A stretch of DNA of 64,000 nucleotides from JAWCQZ01 sp038869515 [NCBI: Halobacteria archaeon] (GCA_038869515.1 JAWCQZ010000001.1:317150-381149); one strand, 5' to 3'. Positions 50,482 through 60,936 are shown, numbered from the stretch's first letter. Numbers and translations are program-made. Notes: generated by a model from the letters alone, not told the origin.

Positions 50482-53400
50482 GGGATTTGCGGATTCGGGG
50501 ATTTGAGATCTGGAGATTGGAGAAATCTCGCAATCTCAAATCTCTCAATCTCCCAATCTGTTTGCTCCTTCTCACCCCTTCCGGCTCCCTCCCCGCCGGG
50601 GCGGGCGTGGCCTCCCTCTCCCAGCGCGGGGAGGAGGAGAAGGCGCTGGCCGCCCTCCGCGAGGCCGGGGTCGAGATTCCGCTCCCGGAGACCGACGGAC
50701 CGCCCCCCCGCGAGGAGGGGCCGGCGGAGGGGTCCGGCGAGCCCGCCCCCGCCGCGGAGTCCGCCCCGGTCTCCCGCGAAGCGGTCTCGACCTCCGCCGC
50801 GCCCGCCGCCCCCGCCCCCGTCCGCGGCTCACGTAGCGGCTCACAACGGCCCCGGAACTCCCCAACACTCCCCTTCGCCCTCGCCGCGGTCGCCCTCCTG
50901 CTCCTGGCGGGCGCCGCCGCGGCGGTCAACGAGCCCAACATCACCTCCTGGTCCAACAACATCACCAACAACCAGAACCTCACCTTCTCGGTCATCAACA
51001 ACACCCCGATTCTCTTCAACGCCACGGCGAACCAGTCCGGGAACTGGACCTGGTATGTCGTCAATCCTTCCGGGAACACAAGCATCGCCAAGAACTTGAC
51101 CAACAACACTTCGGACAACCTTTCCATGTCGTTCAGCAACGCCACCCTCCCGGCCAACTTCACCGTGAACGCCTCGGTGAACAACACCAACGGAACCAGC
51201 CTGAACCTCTCGTGGACTGTGACGGTCACGCCCCCGGCCCCCGCCATCGTCTCCCGGTCCAACAACGTCACCAACGACTCCAGCCTCAGCATCACCATCA
51301 ACGTCAACCAGACCGTCTTCTTCAACGCCACCGCCGACCAGGCGGGGCAGTGGACCTGGCGGAAGAACGGCACGCTCCAGAAGTTCGACAACGTCTCCAA
51401 CACGACAAACAACTTCACCGTGAACTTCACCACCGCCGGGGCCCAGAACGTCTCGGTCAACGTCAGCAACGCCAACGGGACCAGCTCGACCCTTCTCTGG
51501 AACGTCACCGTGGACCCCGGCGCGCCACCCGCCGACCCCTACGCGGTGTGGGGCTTCCTGAAAAACGAGAGCGGCAACCCCATCGCCGACCACCCGGTCA
51601 TCCTCGTCGAGACCAACACCTCCTGCAAGTTGAACGCCACGACGGCCTCCGACGGCTCCTTCACCTTCGACCTGGCCAGCTGCGGGGCGGGAGGATACTA
51701 CCGGAATGACACCGTGGTGGTCAACGCCACGAACCAGACTCTCGGCGCCTACGGCGAGTCGGAGGCGCCCGTCAGCAACAACACCAGCGTCTCGGAGACG
51801 AAGGTCAACGTGACCCGGGTCCCGGAGCCCCTCTGGCGCAAGGCGGGCAGCAACGAGACCGTCATCCGGCGGCCGAACAACGACACCGTCCTCCTCTTCG
51901 CCCAGGGGGTGGACGGGCGCAACCTGACCAACGCCACCCTCTACACGAACGAGACCGGCGTCTTCGCGCCGTCGAACTCCGCGAACAACAGCACGGGGGC
52001 CAACTCGACCTTCCTCTTCGCGCTCCCGAACTCCGCCGAATGGCTCGCGTCCAACTTCACCTGGCGCAACACCACCCTCCCGGAGGGGACCCGCATCGGC
52101 TGGTGGATCAACTACACCGACGACGAGGGGCGGACCAACAACACCACCCTCAGGACCTTTCTCCTCCTCGGCCCGACACCGGGCATCGACTCCTTCGGCA
52201 ACAACAAGACCAACAACAACACGACCGGAGTCTTCCTGAACACCTCGGAGCCGGTACTCTTCAACGCCACCGCGAACCAGAGCGGGAACTGGACTTGGCG
52301 GCAGGACGGCGCGATTGTGAACCAGACCAATGGGACCAACGCTACGAACTACTCGACCTCCTTCGCGAGCGGGGCTTTCCACAACGTGAGCGTGGAGTTC
52401 GCCAATGTGAATGGAAGCGCCTCCGTTCTGTGGAACGTCACGGTGGACCTGCCCCCCGCGGCGGTGGCGAATCTGACCGCATCCGCCATCGGCGTCGCCT
52501 ACGTGAACTGGACCTGGACCAACCCCACCGATAGCGATTTCACCTGCACCAACGTCTCGGTGAACGGGACCTTCCTGTCGTGCGTCGCCGGGACCCCGGG
52601 CGGGGCCTCCTTCTTCAACTACACGAACTTCACGGCCAACGTCTCGCAGGCCATCCTCGCCCGGGCGCAGGACGCCAACGGCAACGTGAACCTCACGCAA
52701 ATCACCAACGCAACGTTCACGCTGGCCGACCCGCCCCCCGCCCCGGCGGTGACCGCGACCTCCCCCTCGTCGCTCAACGTGCTGCTCAACACCGCCTCCA
52801 ATCCCGCCGCCACAGAGTTCGCCGTCAACGTGACCGGGACGGCGACCGGCTGGCTGCTCGGCAACGGGAGCGTCGGGCCCTCCGCGGAGTGGAGGACCTT
52901 CGCCAACTGGGGCGGGGCCTCCGGCGCCAACGCCACCGGCCTTCTCACGAACCGCTCCTACACATTCGCGGTCAGGGCCCGGAACGGGAACCTGACCGAG
53001 ACGGTCCTGAGTGCGGGAACCTCCAACTTCACCCTCGCGGACCGGCCCACCAACCTGTCGGCCGTCTCGGTCCAGTCCAACGCCATCAACCTCACCTGGA
53101 GCAACAACACCAACACGCCCGGCGTCTCCATCGAGGTGTTCCGCAACGGGGCTCTCATCGCCAACCTGTCGGGGGCCAACTCCTACTCCGACGCGGTCCT
53201 GGCGCCGAACACCTCCTACACCTACGTCGTCGGCGCCCGGAACGCGAACGGGCTCTACAACAACTCGACGATGGCCAGCAACTACACCCACGCCGCGGCG
53301 CCGGCGAGCGTCCAGGCGCTCACCATAACCGCGACGCAAATCAACGTCACGTGGAGCAACAACTCCAACCCGGCGGGAGCGCCGTTCGAGGTCTTCCGCG

Positions 53401-56400
53401 ACGGGGTCCTGGCCATCAACACCACGGCCACCCTCTTCGCGGACACCGGCCGGTCGCCGAGCACCTCCTACAACTACACGGTAGGGGCGCGAAACGCCAA
53501 CGGCCTGATGAACAACTCCACCCCCGCGCCCAACACCACATACGGGGTGCCGGTCATCCTGTCGTTCTCGAACAACAAGACGCAGAACAACACGACGAGC
53601 CTCACCCTCAACACCTCCGAATACGCCTCGCTCAACGCGACGGCCAACCAGACCATCGCCACCTGGACCTGGAGGGTGGACGGCGCTGACCTGGGCGTGA
53701 ACAACGACACCCTCGCCATCGCCTGGCCCACCATCGGGACCCGCACCCTCAACGTGAGCGGCGCCAACCCGAACGGGACCACCCAGAATGTCTCGTGGAC
53801 GGTGAACGTGGTCGCCCAGCCCGGGAACCGGAGGGTCGTGAACCAGAGCAGCGGCCCCGCCTGCGCCCAGGGGGTCGCCAACTACACCTCCATCCAGGCC
53901 GCCATCAACGCGGCCGTGAACGGCGACGAGGTGGTGGTGTGCGCCGGGACCTACACCGAGAGCCTGGTCGTGAACAAGTCCATCGCCCTCCGGGCCAACA
54001 ACACAACCTACGACGTCACGGTGAACGCCTCCCTGAACAACCAGGTGGCGGTCAACATCACCGCGTCAGGGGTCAACGTCTCCTGGCTTGTGGTCCAGAA
54101 TTCGACATCGGGTGACATCGGCGGCATCCGGGTCGGGGCCGACATGGTCAACGTGAGCTACAACAAGGCCCGGAGCAACTACAAGGGCATCTTCCTGGAC
54201 AGGGTGAACAACACCTCGGTCGCCTGGAACATCGCCGAGAACAACTCGGACGACGGCATCTTCCTCCAGTTCACCAACTACTCGCTCATCGCGAACAACA
54301 CCGCCCGGAGCAACCTCAACAACGGCATCTGCCTCGGCGGGACGAAGAACTACTTCAACAGCATCCGGGACAACCTCGCGACCGGAAACACAAACTACGG
54401 GACCTTCCTCGTGGACTCCCACAGCAACAACTTCCAGAACAACAACTTCTCCTACAACTCCGACGGCGTTCACTCGACGGGCTCCAGCACCGCCAACAAC
54501 TTCACCAACGACGTGGCCAAGTCCAACTCCGTCTCGGGCTTCCGCTTCATCAATGCCGCGAACGGCAGTCTTACGGGCGTCCTTGCGCTGAACAACAGCA
54601 ACGGCATCCACTTCGACTCCTCCTCGAACGGCAGCGTCAACAACAGCAACTCCAGCCAGAACGGCAAGCACGGAGTCTTCCTCTTCAACTCCTCCGGCAT
54701 CAGCGTGTCCGGCACCGTCCTCTCGTTCAACAACAACTCCGGCCTGTTCCTGGAGTCGTCCGCCAGCAACTCATTCACGGGCAACAACATCTACAACAAC
54801 ACCGTCAACGGGACCGGCTTCTTCAACAACGGCGGGGGCAATCTCCTGCAGCACAACAATATTCACAACAACACCGGGTTCAACCTCAACTACAGCCAGA
54901 CCCAGCCCGTCAACGCCTCGCCCAACTGGTGGGGCTCGACCATCTGCACCCTCATCAACGCCTCCATCTCCAACCTGGTGAATGTGACCTACAGGCCCTT
55001 CCTCGACGGCCCCAACCCCGGCGGCAACCCCACCGACTGCCAGTTGCCGTCCATCCTCCAGAACGGCAACTCCAAGACGGGCAACAGCACCCCGACGCTC
55101 TACGCGGACATCAACGAATCCATCACGTTCAACGTCACGGCGAACCAAGCGGCGACCACCTGGAACTGGACCCGTGACTGGGTCAACCAGAGCGGCTTCT
55201 CGGGCAACGGGACCGCCAACGCCTCCTTCACCACCAACTTCACCACCAACGGCACCCACACGGTGAGCGTCAACGGGACCAACATCGAGGGGACGACCCA
55301 GACGATTGTCTGGACGGTCATCGTCAACGGCACCCCGAACATCCTGGCGGCTTCGCCCGCTTCGCCGGTGGCGACGAACCTCACCGACTCCTCCCTCCAG
55401 TTCAACCTCACCTCCAACCAGACCGTGAACGTGACGTGGTCCGTCAACGGAACGGCGGTCCAGGTGAACAACACCTCCCTGGGCAACGCGGGGACCTTCG
55501 TGCGCTACGTGAACATCACCCCCTCCACCGGCTACTGGAACGTCACCGCGTTCGCCAGCAACGCCAACGGCAACCGCCAGGTCGAGTGGCTCTGGCGGGT
55601 GGTGGACGACGTGCCGCCCGGCCCGGTGACCAACCTCGCCAACACCTCGGGCTCCGAGTTCATCAACTGGACCTGGACCGACCCCGGAGGCGACTGGAAC
55701 CACACCCAGGTGTTCATCAACGGCACGCCGGTGGCCAACGTCACCGCCGGATACTACAACGTGAATGTCAGCGCCAACGTGTCGGTGGCCATCCACCTCC
55801 GGACCGTGGACAGGAACTTCACGGCCAACCTGACCAACGCCACCGACACCGCGTTCAGCCGGGCCATCGTGCCGGGCGGCGTGGCGGTCACGGCGGTCAA
55901 CAACACCAGTTTGAACGCGACCTGGACCTCCGCCGGGAACCCGGCGGGGACCCGCTACATCGTGGTCCGGGACGGGGCCGTGACCGTCTGTGCGGACGTC
56001 CTGGCGTTCGTCTGCGCCGACTCCAATGCCGTGCCCGCTCTCGGCCCCAACACCAGCCACACCTACGTGGTGAGCGCCCGGAACGGCGACAACATCCTGA
56101 ACTCCTCAGGCGGGGTGGCGAACTTCACCCTCGCGAGCGTGCCGGGGACCCCGTCCGCCGTGCCGGTGAACAACACGACCATCAACGTCTCCTGGGCCCC
56201 CGCCGGGAACCCGGCCGGCACCGAATACCAGGTCTTCAACATCACCGGCGGGCTCCTCAACACCACTCCCCTCACCTACCACCTCCACGGCGGGCTGATT
56301 GACAACACGTTCTCCGACTACTGGGTCCGGGCGAAGAACGGGGCGGGCGTTTTCAGCAACAACTCCTCCAACGCCACCGCGACCACGCCGGACCAGAAGC

Positions 56401-59400
56401 CGCCCTTCTTCGGCCTCGTCACCGCCAACCTCACCGCGGTCAACGTGAGCGACGCCGTCAACTTCTCCGGGAACTGGACCGACAACGTGGCGCTCAAGAA
56501 CTACACCTTCCACTGGAACGCCTCGGGCCCCTACTGCAACACCTTCGCCGCCGCCGGGACCGTCTCCTTCTCCGGGACCGCCAACCTCTCCTCCAACGTC
56601 TCGGCGATTCCGGCGACCTGCGCCGGGAAGACCATCGGGTTCTTCTTCGTCGCCAACGACACCTCGGGCAACCTCAACGCCACTGCCGTCAACACCACCC
56701 GGGTCAACAAGTATGACCTCGCGGCGACCCTCAGCAACACCACCCTCATCGGCGAGGTCCGGGACAACCTGACCCTCAACCTCACAGTCCGGAACACGGG
56801 AACCGTGGCGGACGTCTACTCGGTGGCATGCAGCGCGGGCGGCGTCGTGGGAACGGCCATCCTGAACGCCACCGCGTGCGGGTCCGTGCCCGCGCAGACC
56901 CGGCTCCTGCAGCCCGACGAGACCGACGTCATCACCCTCTCGGTGAACTCGACGAGGGCGGGCACCTTCTTCGTATCGGTGAACGCCTCCTCGGTCAACA
57001 AGGCCGACCTCTCCCGGATCGCGGCGGCGGCATTCGTCTACAAGGCGCCCGTGGAGGTGGTGGCCAACGCCCTCAGCCTCGCCACATTCAACAACTCCAG
57101 CGACCCCTCGACCTTCAACGCGGTCTTCAACTTCACCATCCGCAACACCGGGACGCGGGCCCACGCCTTCGTCCTGGGCAACTCGAGCGCCCAGCCTCTG
57201 GTCGCGAACGGCCTCAACATCTCCTTCAACAACACCACCGCGTGGAACAACACGACGGTGGTCCTCCAGCCTGGCCAGGTGGTGAACCACCTCGCGGTGA
57301 CCAACTCGACTGCGGCGAACACCTACACGGTCGCCCTCTTCGTGAACGCCACCGACGACCCGTTCAAGAACGCCTCGCTCACCCTCAAAATGGTCGTCTC
57401 CCAGACGCCGGTCTACAACGTCAGCGTCTCGTTGGACTCCAACGCGAAGACCGGCGAAATCAACAACGAGACCGTCTACAACGTCACCGTCAAGAACGCG
57501 GGGAACAGCCCCGACTCCTACACCATCGCACTCGCGAAGACCTCCAACGCCACCCTCGCCGGCCTCAACGCCACCGCCCTGGCGGGCCTCGCCCCCGGCG
57601 AAGTCCGGACCGGGACCCTCACGGTCAACTCCTCCTTCCCGGGCACCTTCGCCGACAAACTCACGGTGACCAACACCGGCGCCAACACCAGCAACGTCAC
57701 CGCCGCCATCACCACCGTCACCCGCGGCGTCCTCCTCTCGGTCGCCCCCCTCGCGCAGACCGCCAACACCAGCGACTTCGCCAACTACACGGTGACCGTG
57801 AAGAACACCGGCGCCAAGGACCACACCTACACCGTCACGAATCTTTCCACGGTGGCCGACCCCGCCAACAACGTCAGCCACCCGACCTCGGTCACCGTCG
57901 CCCAGGGGGCCTCCCAGACCTTCACCCTCGCCGTCCGCTCCTTCGCCGCGGGGACTTTCTTCACCAACATCACCGCAGCCGTCGCCGGGGAGGCGGGCAA
58001 GTCCTCCTCGGCGGTCGTCTCGACCCTCGTCACCCAGTCGAAGGTGTGCGGCGTGCGGCTCGCCATCACCGACCCCGACAAGAACTCCGACGCCAAGGAC
58101 GAGGAGCAGTCGGTCGAGAAGAGCGCCAACGGGACCTACATCCTCTCTTTGGAGAACCTCGGCAACGTCGCCGACCTGGTCAACCTCTCCGTCACCCAGA
58201 ACCCGAGGGGCGCCGATGTCTTCCTGAACGACCTGCTCGTCTCCAACGCCACCTTCCGGGGCGGCGTCAACCGGAGCCTCGGCCCCTCCTCCGCCGACCA
58301 GGCCATCCTGAAGGTGAAGGGCGACTTCGCCGCCTATCCGGTCCGCATCGAAGCGCGCTCCATCGAGTGCAACACCGGCCTCCGGGACGAGGTGAAGACC
58401 GTGACCATCATCAAGGAGCGCGCCGCCGCCGACGTGAAGAGCTCCTTCATCGCGGAGGACGCCTCCCTGAACGGCACCAACGTGAGCAACGCCTCCATCG
58501 GCTCCCTCGTCCTCGGCTCCGACGTCACCGACTCCACCATCAGCAACTCCCGGGTCACCAACACCTCGGGCGCATCGACCATCACGAACTCGGTCCTCCG
58601 GAACGTGGCGGTGGACGGCGCCACCATCGCCAACAACGTCATCTCCAGCGGGACCATCAACATCGGCAACATCACCTGGGCCTTCAACGCCGCGAACCAG
58701 ACCAACATCCACACCATCGTCAACGCCACCGAGATCAACCAGTCCCTCGCCGGGGCCTCGGGGGCCTCGGTCGGCCTCAACAGCACCGCCGCCAGGGCCA
58801 ACGTGACCTTCAACCTCGGGAGCGACGTCCCGGCGGCCGCGGGGACCGTGGTCCGGACCGGCCACCTGCCGGTGGGGACCGGGAACCTCGCCGCGGACGA
58901 CAAGCGCGTCGGCGACTACACGGAGATCGACCCGGCCTCGGCGCTCCGGAGCGCGGTCGCCGCCTCCGGCGGGAGCGCGCGGGTCCGCCTCTTCTACAAC
59001 GCGGGGGACCTCCCGGCCAACATCGACGAGGACAACCTCCTCATCCGGAGATACAACGCGACCAACGGCTCCTGGCACGTCCTCGGCCCCTGCCAGGTGA
59101 ACAAGGTCCAGCGGTACGTGGACTGCCCCACCACCGGCTTCAGCGTCTTCGCCATCACCGGGAACCTGCAAGCCTCTCCGCCGCCCGCGCCGTCGCAGCA
59201 GCCTTCGGCGGGCGCCGGGGGGGGAGGCGGCGGAGGAGCGGCCGCCGAAGAGGACAGGGGGCCCAAGGCGCTCGAAATCGAGTCCCAGGACGTCGAACTG
59301 AAGGCGGGGCAGACCTCCACGGCCAGGTTCAGCGGGACCGACGTCGCCGCCATCCACCTCAAGGCAGACCGGGACGGCGCCGCCCGGGTCACCGTGAAGA

Positions 59401-60356
59401 AACTGGAATCGCTCCCCAGGGAGGTCCCCGTGCCCCTGGCCGCCACCTACGGCGTGGCGGAAATCACCACCGACGCCCCCGGCAAGATCGCCGAAGCCAA
59501 GGTCCAGGTCCGCGTCTCCCAGAAGTGGCTCGACGCCTTCAACGTGGATCTCCGGAAGGTGACCGTGGAGCGCTTCGCAAACGGCCAGTGGACCAAACTC
59601 GCGGCCACGGCGGCGGGCCAGCAGGGCGACTTCCTCCTCTTCGAGTCGGAGGCGACCCCCGGCTTCTCCTACTTCGCCATCACCGCCGAGAAGCGGGCCC
59701 CCCTGGCCCTGCCCTCCCTGACCGTCACCATCCTCGACGCCCAGAAGCAGTTCATCGGCTTCCTCCAGGCGGGGGTCGAGAGGGTGGTGGACTTCGCCCG
59801 GACCAGCGTCGTCCAGGTCGCCATGACCCTCAAGACCTCGGTGGCGCAAATCGTCCTCGAAATCCAGAAGCTCGGCGGCAAGCCGGCCGAGGTCCCGGCC
59901 GCGCCCGACACCCCCTACGAATACTTCACCGTCCGGACCGTCAACATCGAGGAGAACGACCTGGTCGGGGCGACCCTCCGGTTCAAGGTGGACCGGGCCT
60001 GGCTCCGGGAGAACCGGGTGGACCCCTCCTCGGTGGTCCTGAACCGGTTCAACGGGGTGAAGTGGACGCCCCTCCCGACGGAGCGGCTGGAGGAGCACGA
60101 CGGGACGGTTCTCTACAAGGCCAAGACGCCCGGGTTCAGCATCTTCGCCCTTGCGGGCGAGACCGAGCCCGCCCGGGTCAGCCTCTTCGCGGTGACGGCC
60201 GTGGTGGGCGAGGCCGCGCCGCCGTCCGCCGCGCCCGCTCCCGCTCCCCCGGAGCCCTCCTTCCCGCTGGCCTCGGTCCTCGGCCTCGGGGGCCTGGTGG
60301 CCGCGGTGGCGGTCGCCATCGTCCTCGGAAACCTGGCGAAGAAGCGGAAGAAATAA
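50478..60356 (+). CDS. Giant surface protein P2 (3292 residues) with pre-PGF domains
   Basis: This 3292-residue protein has the same tandem hydrophobic N-terminus as P1 (about residues 24-45 and 131-150). The body is a chain of Ig-like and fibronectin III-like modules (about 154-1100), a NosD-type right-handed beta-helix (1115-1511, with TSIQAAINAAVNGDEVVVCAGTYTE and NNT/NNS turns), more Ig/Fn3 modules, CARDB-like repeats (about 2080-2518), and a short beta-helix stretch. Three units resemble PGF-pre-PGF domains: about 2795-2895, 2929-3070 and 3085-3228 (TPGFSYFAI, TPGFSIFAL). It ends in a membrane helix and KKRKK, not a PGF signal. Asn, Thr and Ser are very frequent. GTG 50607 is an alternative start. 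Confidence 0.8.
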   Translation: MRDLRIRGFEIWRLEKSRNLKSLNLPICLLLLTPSGSLPAGAGVASLSQRGEEEKALAALREAGVEIPLPETDGPPPREEGPAEGSGEPAPAAESAPVSREAVSTSAAPAAPAPVRGSRSGSQRPRNSPTLPFALAAVALLLLAGAAAAVNEPNITSWSNNITNNQNLTFSVINNTPILFNATANQSGNWTWYVVNPSGNTSIAKNLTNNTSDNLSMSFSNATLPANFTVNASVNNTNGTSLNLSWTVTVTPPAPAIVSRSNNVTNDSSLSITINVNQTVFFNATADQAGQWTWRKNGTLQKFDNVSNTTNNFTVNFTTAGAQNVSVNVSNANGTSSTLLWNVTVDPGAPPADPYAVWGFLKNESGNPIADHPVILVETNTSCKLNATTASDGSFTFDLASCGAGGYYRNDTVVVNATNQTLGAYGESEAPVSNNTSVSETKVNVTRVPEPLWRKAGSNETVIRRPNNDTVLLFAQGVDGRNLTNATLYTNETGVFAPSNSANNSTGANSTFLFALPNSAEWLASNFTWRNTTLPEGTRIGWWINYTDDEGRTNNTTLRTFLLLGPTPGIDSFGNNKTNNNTTGVFLNTSEPVLFNATANQSGNWTWRQDGAIVNQTNGTNATNYSTSFASGAFHNVSVEFANVNGSASVLWNVTVDLPPAAVANLTASAIGVAYVNWTWTNPTDSDFTCTNVSVNGTFLSCVAGTPGGASFFNYTNFTANVSQAILARAQDANGNVNLTQITNATFTLADPPPAPAVTATSPSSLNVLLNTASNPAATEFAVNVTGTATGWLLGNGSVGPSAEWRTFANWGGASGANATGLLTNRSYTFAVRARNGNLTETVLSAGTSNFTLADRPTNLSAVSVQSNAINLTWSNNTNTPGVSIEVFRNGALIANLSGANSYSDAVLAPNTSYTYVVGARNANGLYNNSTMASNYTHAAAPASVQALTITATQINVTWSNNSNPAGAPFEVFRDGVLAINTTATLFADTGRSPSTSYNYTVGARNANGLMNNSTPAPNTTYGVPVILSFSNNKTQNNTTSLTLNTSEYASLNATANQTIATWTWRVDGADLGVNNDTLAIAWPTIGTRTLNVSGANPNGTTQNVSWTVNVVAQPGNRRVVNQSSGPACAQGVANYTSIQAAINAAVNGDEVVVCAGTYTESLVVNKSIALRANNTTYDVTVNASLNNQVAVNITASGVNVSWLVVQNSTSGDIGGIRVGADMVNVSYNKARSNYKGIFLDRVNNTSVAWNIAENNSDDGIFLQFTNYSLIANNTARSNLNNGICLGGTKNYFNSIRDNLATGNTNYGTFLVDSHSNNFQNNNFSYNSDGVHSTGSSTANNFTNDVAKSNSVSGFRFINAANGSLTGVLALNNSNGIHFDSSSNGSVNNSNSSQNGKHGVFLFNSSGISVSGTVLSFNNNSGLFLESSASNSFTGNNIYNNTVNGTGFFNNGGGNLLQHNNIHNNTGFNLNYSQTQPVNASPNWWGSTICTLINASISNLVNVTYRPFLDGPNPGGNPTDCQLPSILQNGNSKTGNSTPTLYADINESITFNVTANQAATTWNWTRDWVNQSGFSGNGTANASFTTNFTTNGTHTVSVNGTNIEGTTQTIVWTVIVNGTPNILAASPASPVATNLTDSSLQFNLTSNQTVNVTWSVNGTAVQVNNTSLGNAGTFVRYVNITPSTGYWNVTAFASNANGNRQVEWLWRVVDDVPPGPVTNLANTSGSEFINWTWTDPGGDWNHTQVFINGTPVANVTAGYYNVNVSANVSVAIHLRTVDRNFTANLTNATDTAFSRAIVPGGVAVTAVNNTSLNATWTSAGNPAGTRYIVVRDGAVTVCADVLAFVCADSNAVPALGPNTSHTYVVSARNGDNILNSSGGVANFTLASVPGTPSAVPVNNTTINVSWAPAGNPAGTEYQVFNITGGLLNTTPLTYHLHGGLIDNTFSDYWVRAKNGAGVFSNNSSNATATTPDQKPPFFGLVTANLTAVNVSDAVNFSGNWTDNVALKNYTFHWNASGPYCNTFAAAGTVSFSGTANLSSNVSAIPATCAGKTIGFFFVANDTSGNLNATAVNTTRVNKYDLAATLSNTTLIGEVRDNLTLNLTVRNTGTVADVYSVACSAGGVVGTAILNATACGSVPAQTRLLQPDETDVITLSVNSTRAGTFFVSVNASSVNKADLSRIAAAAFVYKAPVEVVANALSLATFNNSSDPSTFNAVFNFTIRNTGTRAHAFVLGNSSAQPLVANGLNISFNNTTAWNNTTVVLQPGQVVNHLAVTNSTAANTYTVALFVNATDDPFKNASLTLKMVVSQTPVYNVSVSLDSNAKTGEINNETVYNVTVKNAGNSPDSYTIALAKTSNATLAGLNATALAGLAPGEVRTGTLTVNSSFPGTFADKLTVTNTGANTSNVTAAITTVTRGVLLSVAPLAQTANTSDFANYTVTVKNTGAKDHTYTVTNLSTVADPANNVSHPTSVTVAQGASQTFTLAVRSFAAGTFFTNITAAVAGEAGKSSSAVVSTLVTQSKVCGVRLAITDPDKNSDAKDEEQSVEKSANGTYILSLENLGNVADLVNLSVTQNPRGADVFLNDLLVSNATFRGGVNRSLGPSSADQAILKVKGDFAAYPVRIEARSIECNTGLRDEVKTVTIIKERAAADVKSSFIAEDASLNGTNVSNASIGSLVLGSDVTDSTISNSRVTNTSGASTITNSVLRNVAVDGATIANNVISSGTINIGNITWAFNAANQTNIHTIVNATEINQSLAGASGASVGLNSTAARANVTFNLGSDVPAAAGTVVRTGHLPVGTGNLAADDKRVGDYTEIDPASALRSAVAASGGSARVRLFYNAGDLPANIDEDNLLIRRYNATNGSWHVLGPCQVNKVQRYVDCPTTGFSVFAITGNLQASPPPAPSQQPSAGAGGGGGGGAAAEEDRGPKALEIESQDVELKAGQTSTARFSGTDVAAIHLKADRDGAARVTVKKLESLPREVPVPLAATYGVAEITTDAPGKIAEAKVQVRVSQKWLDAFNVDLRKVTVERFANGQWTKLAATAAGQQGDFLLFESEATPGFSYFAITAEKRAPLALPSLTVTILDAQKQFIGFLQAGVERVVDFARTSVVQVAMTLKTSVAQIVLEIQKLGGKPAEVPAAPDTPYEYFTVRTVNIEENDLVGATLRFKVDRAWLRENRVDPSSVVLNRFNGVKWTPLPTERLEEHDGTVLYKAKTPGFSIFALAGETEPARVSLFAVTAVVGEAAPPSAAPAPAPPEPSFPLASVLGLGGLVAAVAVAIVLGNLAKKRKK
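50482..50570 (+). repeat. AT-richer tract of AATCTC-like units
   Basis: Short units such as ATTTG, GATTGGAG, AATCTC and CAATCTC recur and can pair with each other. Composition is far lower in GC than the surroundings. It covers the first 30 codons of P2. Confidence 0.6.
50734..50903 (+). repeat. 170-base exact direct repeat, copy in P2
   Basis: Identical to 44852-45021, at an offset of 5882 bases. Confidence 0.9.
51229..51509 (+). repeat. 281-base near-identical repeat, copy in P2
   Basis: Offset of 4958 bases from 46271-46551, with differences only near the encoded NNAS/NDSS site. Confidence 0.9.
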
Positions 60357-60357
60357 C

Positions 60358-60912
60358 TCAGACTTTCGGCAGCGTGATGCCCTGCTGGGCCTGATACTTG
60401 CCCCTCTTGTCCCCGTAGGAGGTCTCGCAGAGCTGGTCCCCCTCGATGAAGAGAAGTTGGGCGATCCCCTCTCCGGAGTAGATGCGGGCCGGGAGGGGGG
60501 TCGTGTTGGAGATTTCGATGGTCAGGTGCCCCTCCCACTCCGGCTCGAGGGGGGTGATGTTCACGATGATCCCGCACCGGGCGTAGGTGGACTTGCCGAT
60601 GCAGAGCCCCAGGGTGGAGCGGGGGATGCGGAAATACTCCACCGAGCGCCCCAGGGCGAAGGAGTTGGGCGGAATGGTGCAGACCGGGCCCTTGAAGTCC
60701 ACGAAGGAGCGGGCGTCGAAGGCCTTGGGGTCCACCACCGTGGAGTTCACGTTGGTGAAAATCTTGTACTCGTCCGAGATGCGCATGTCGTAGCCGTAGG
60801 AGGAGACGCCGTAGGAGACCCCCTTCCGGACCTGGGACTCCTCGAAGGGCTCGATGATGCGGTGCTTCCTCGCCATTTCTCGAATCCACTGGTCCGATTT
60901 GATGCCCGCCAT
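60358..60912 (-). CDS. dcd: dCTP deaminase
   Basis: This 184-residue enzyme deaminates dCTP to dUTP. It has [21 protein letters not shown] (in part), the [18 protein letters not shown] stretch, [42 protein letters not shown] (in part), and [13 protein letters not shown]. The KSTYARCG form with the adjacent Glu in [11 protein letters not shown] is the archaeal/bacterial dCTP deaminase type rather than dUTPase. A TTTTAAAA box (60937-60944) is 28 bases from the ATG. It ends two bases from the P2 stop on the other strand. Confidence 0.95.
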   Translation of the reverse strand: MAGIKSDQWIREMARKHRIIEPFEESQVRKGVSYGVSSYGYDMRISDEYKIFTNVNSTVVDPKAFDARSFVDFKGPVCTIPPNSFALGRSVEYFRIPRSTLGLCIGKSTYARCGIIVNITPLEPEWEGHLTIEISNTTPLPARIYSGEGIAQLLFIEGDQLCETSYGDKRGKYQAQQGITLPKV

Positions 60913-60936
60913 GGGTGGTCAAACGGCGGGCGGCTC

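Noticed and set aside
44852-51509. Spaced direct repeats as a CRISPR array
   Set aside because: Only two copies each, long, and inside coding sequence; no regular short repeats or spacers.
56106-60098. 1330-codon leftward frame opposite P2
   Set aside because: Composition is a Val/Gly/Asp/Arg shadow of AAC/ACC-rich P2; no domain or signal is visible, while P2 shows ordered domains in the other strand.
44641-60356. P1 and P2 as a single gene broken by stops
   Set aside because: P1 and P2 have separate starts and conserved tandem N-termini, and a third complete gene lies between them.
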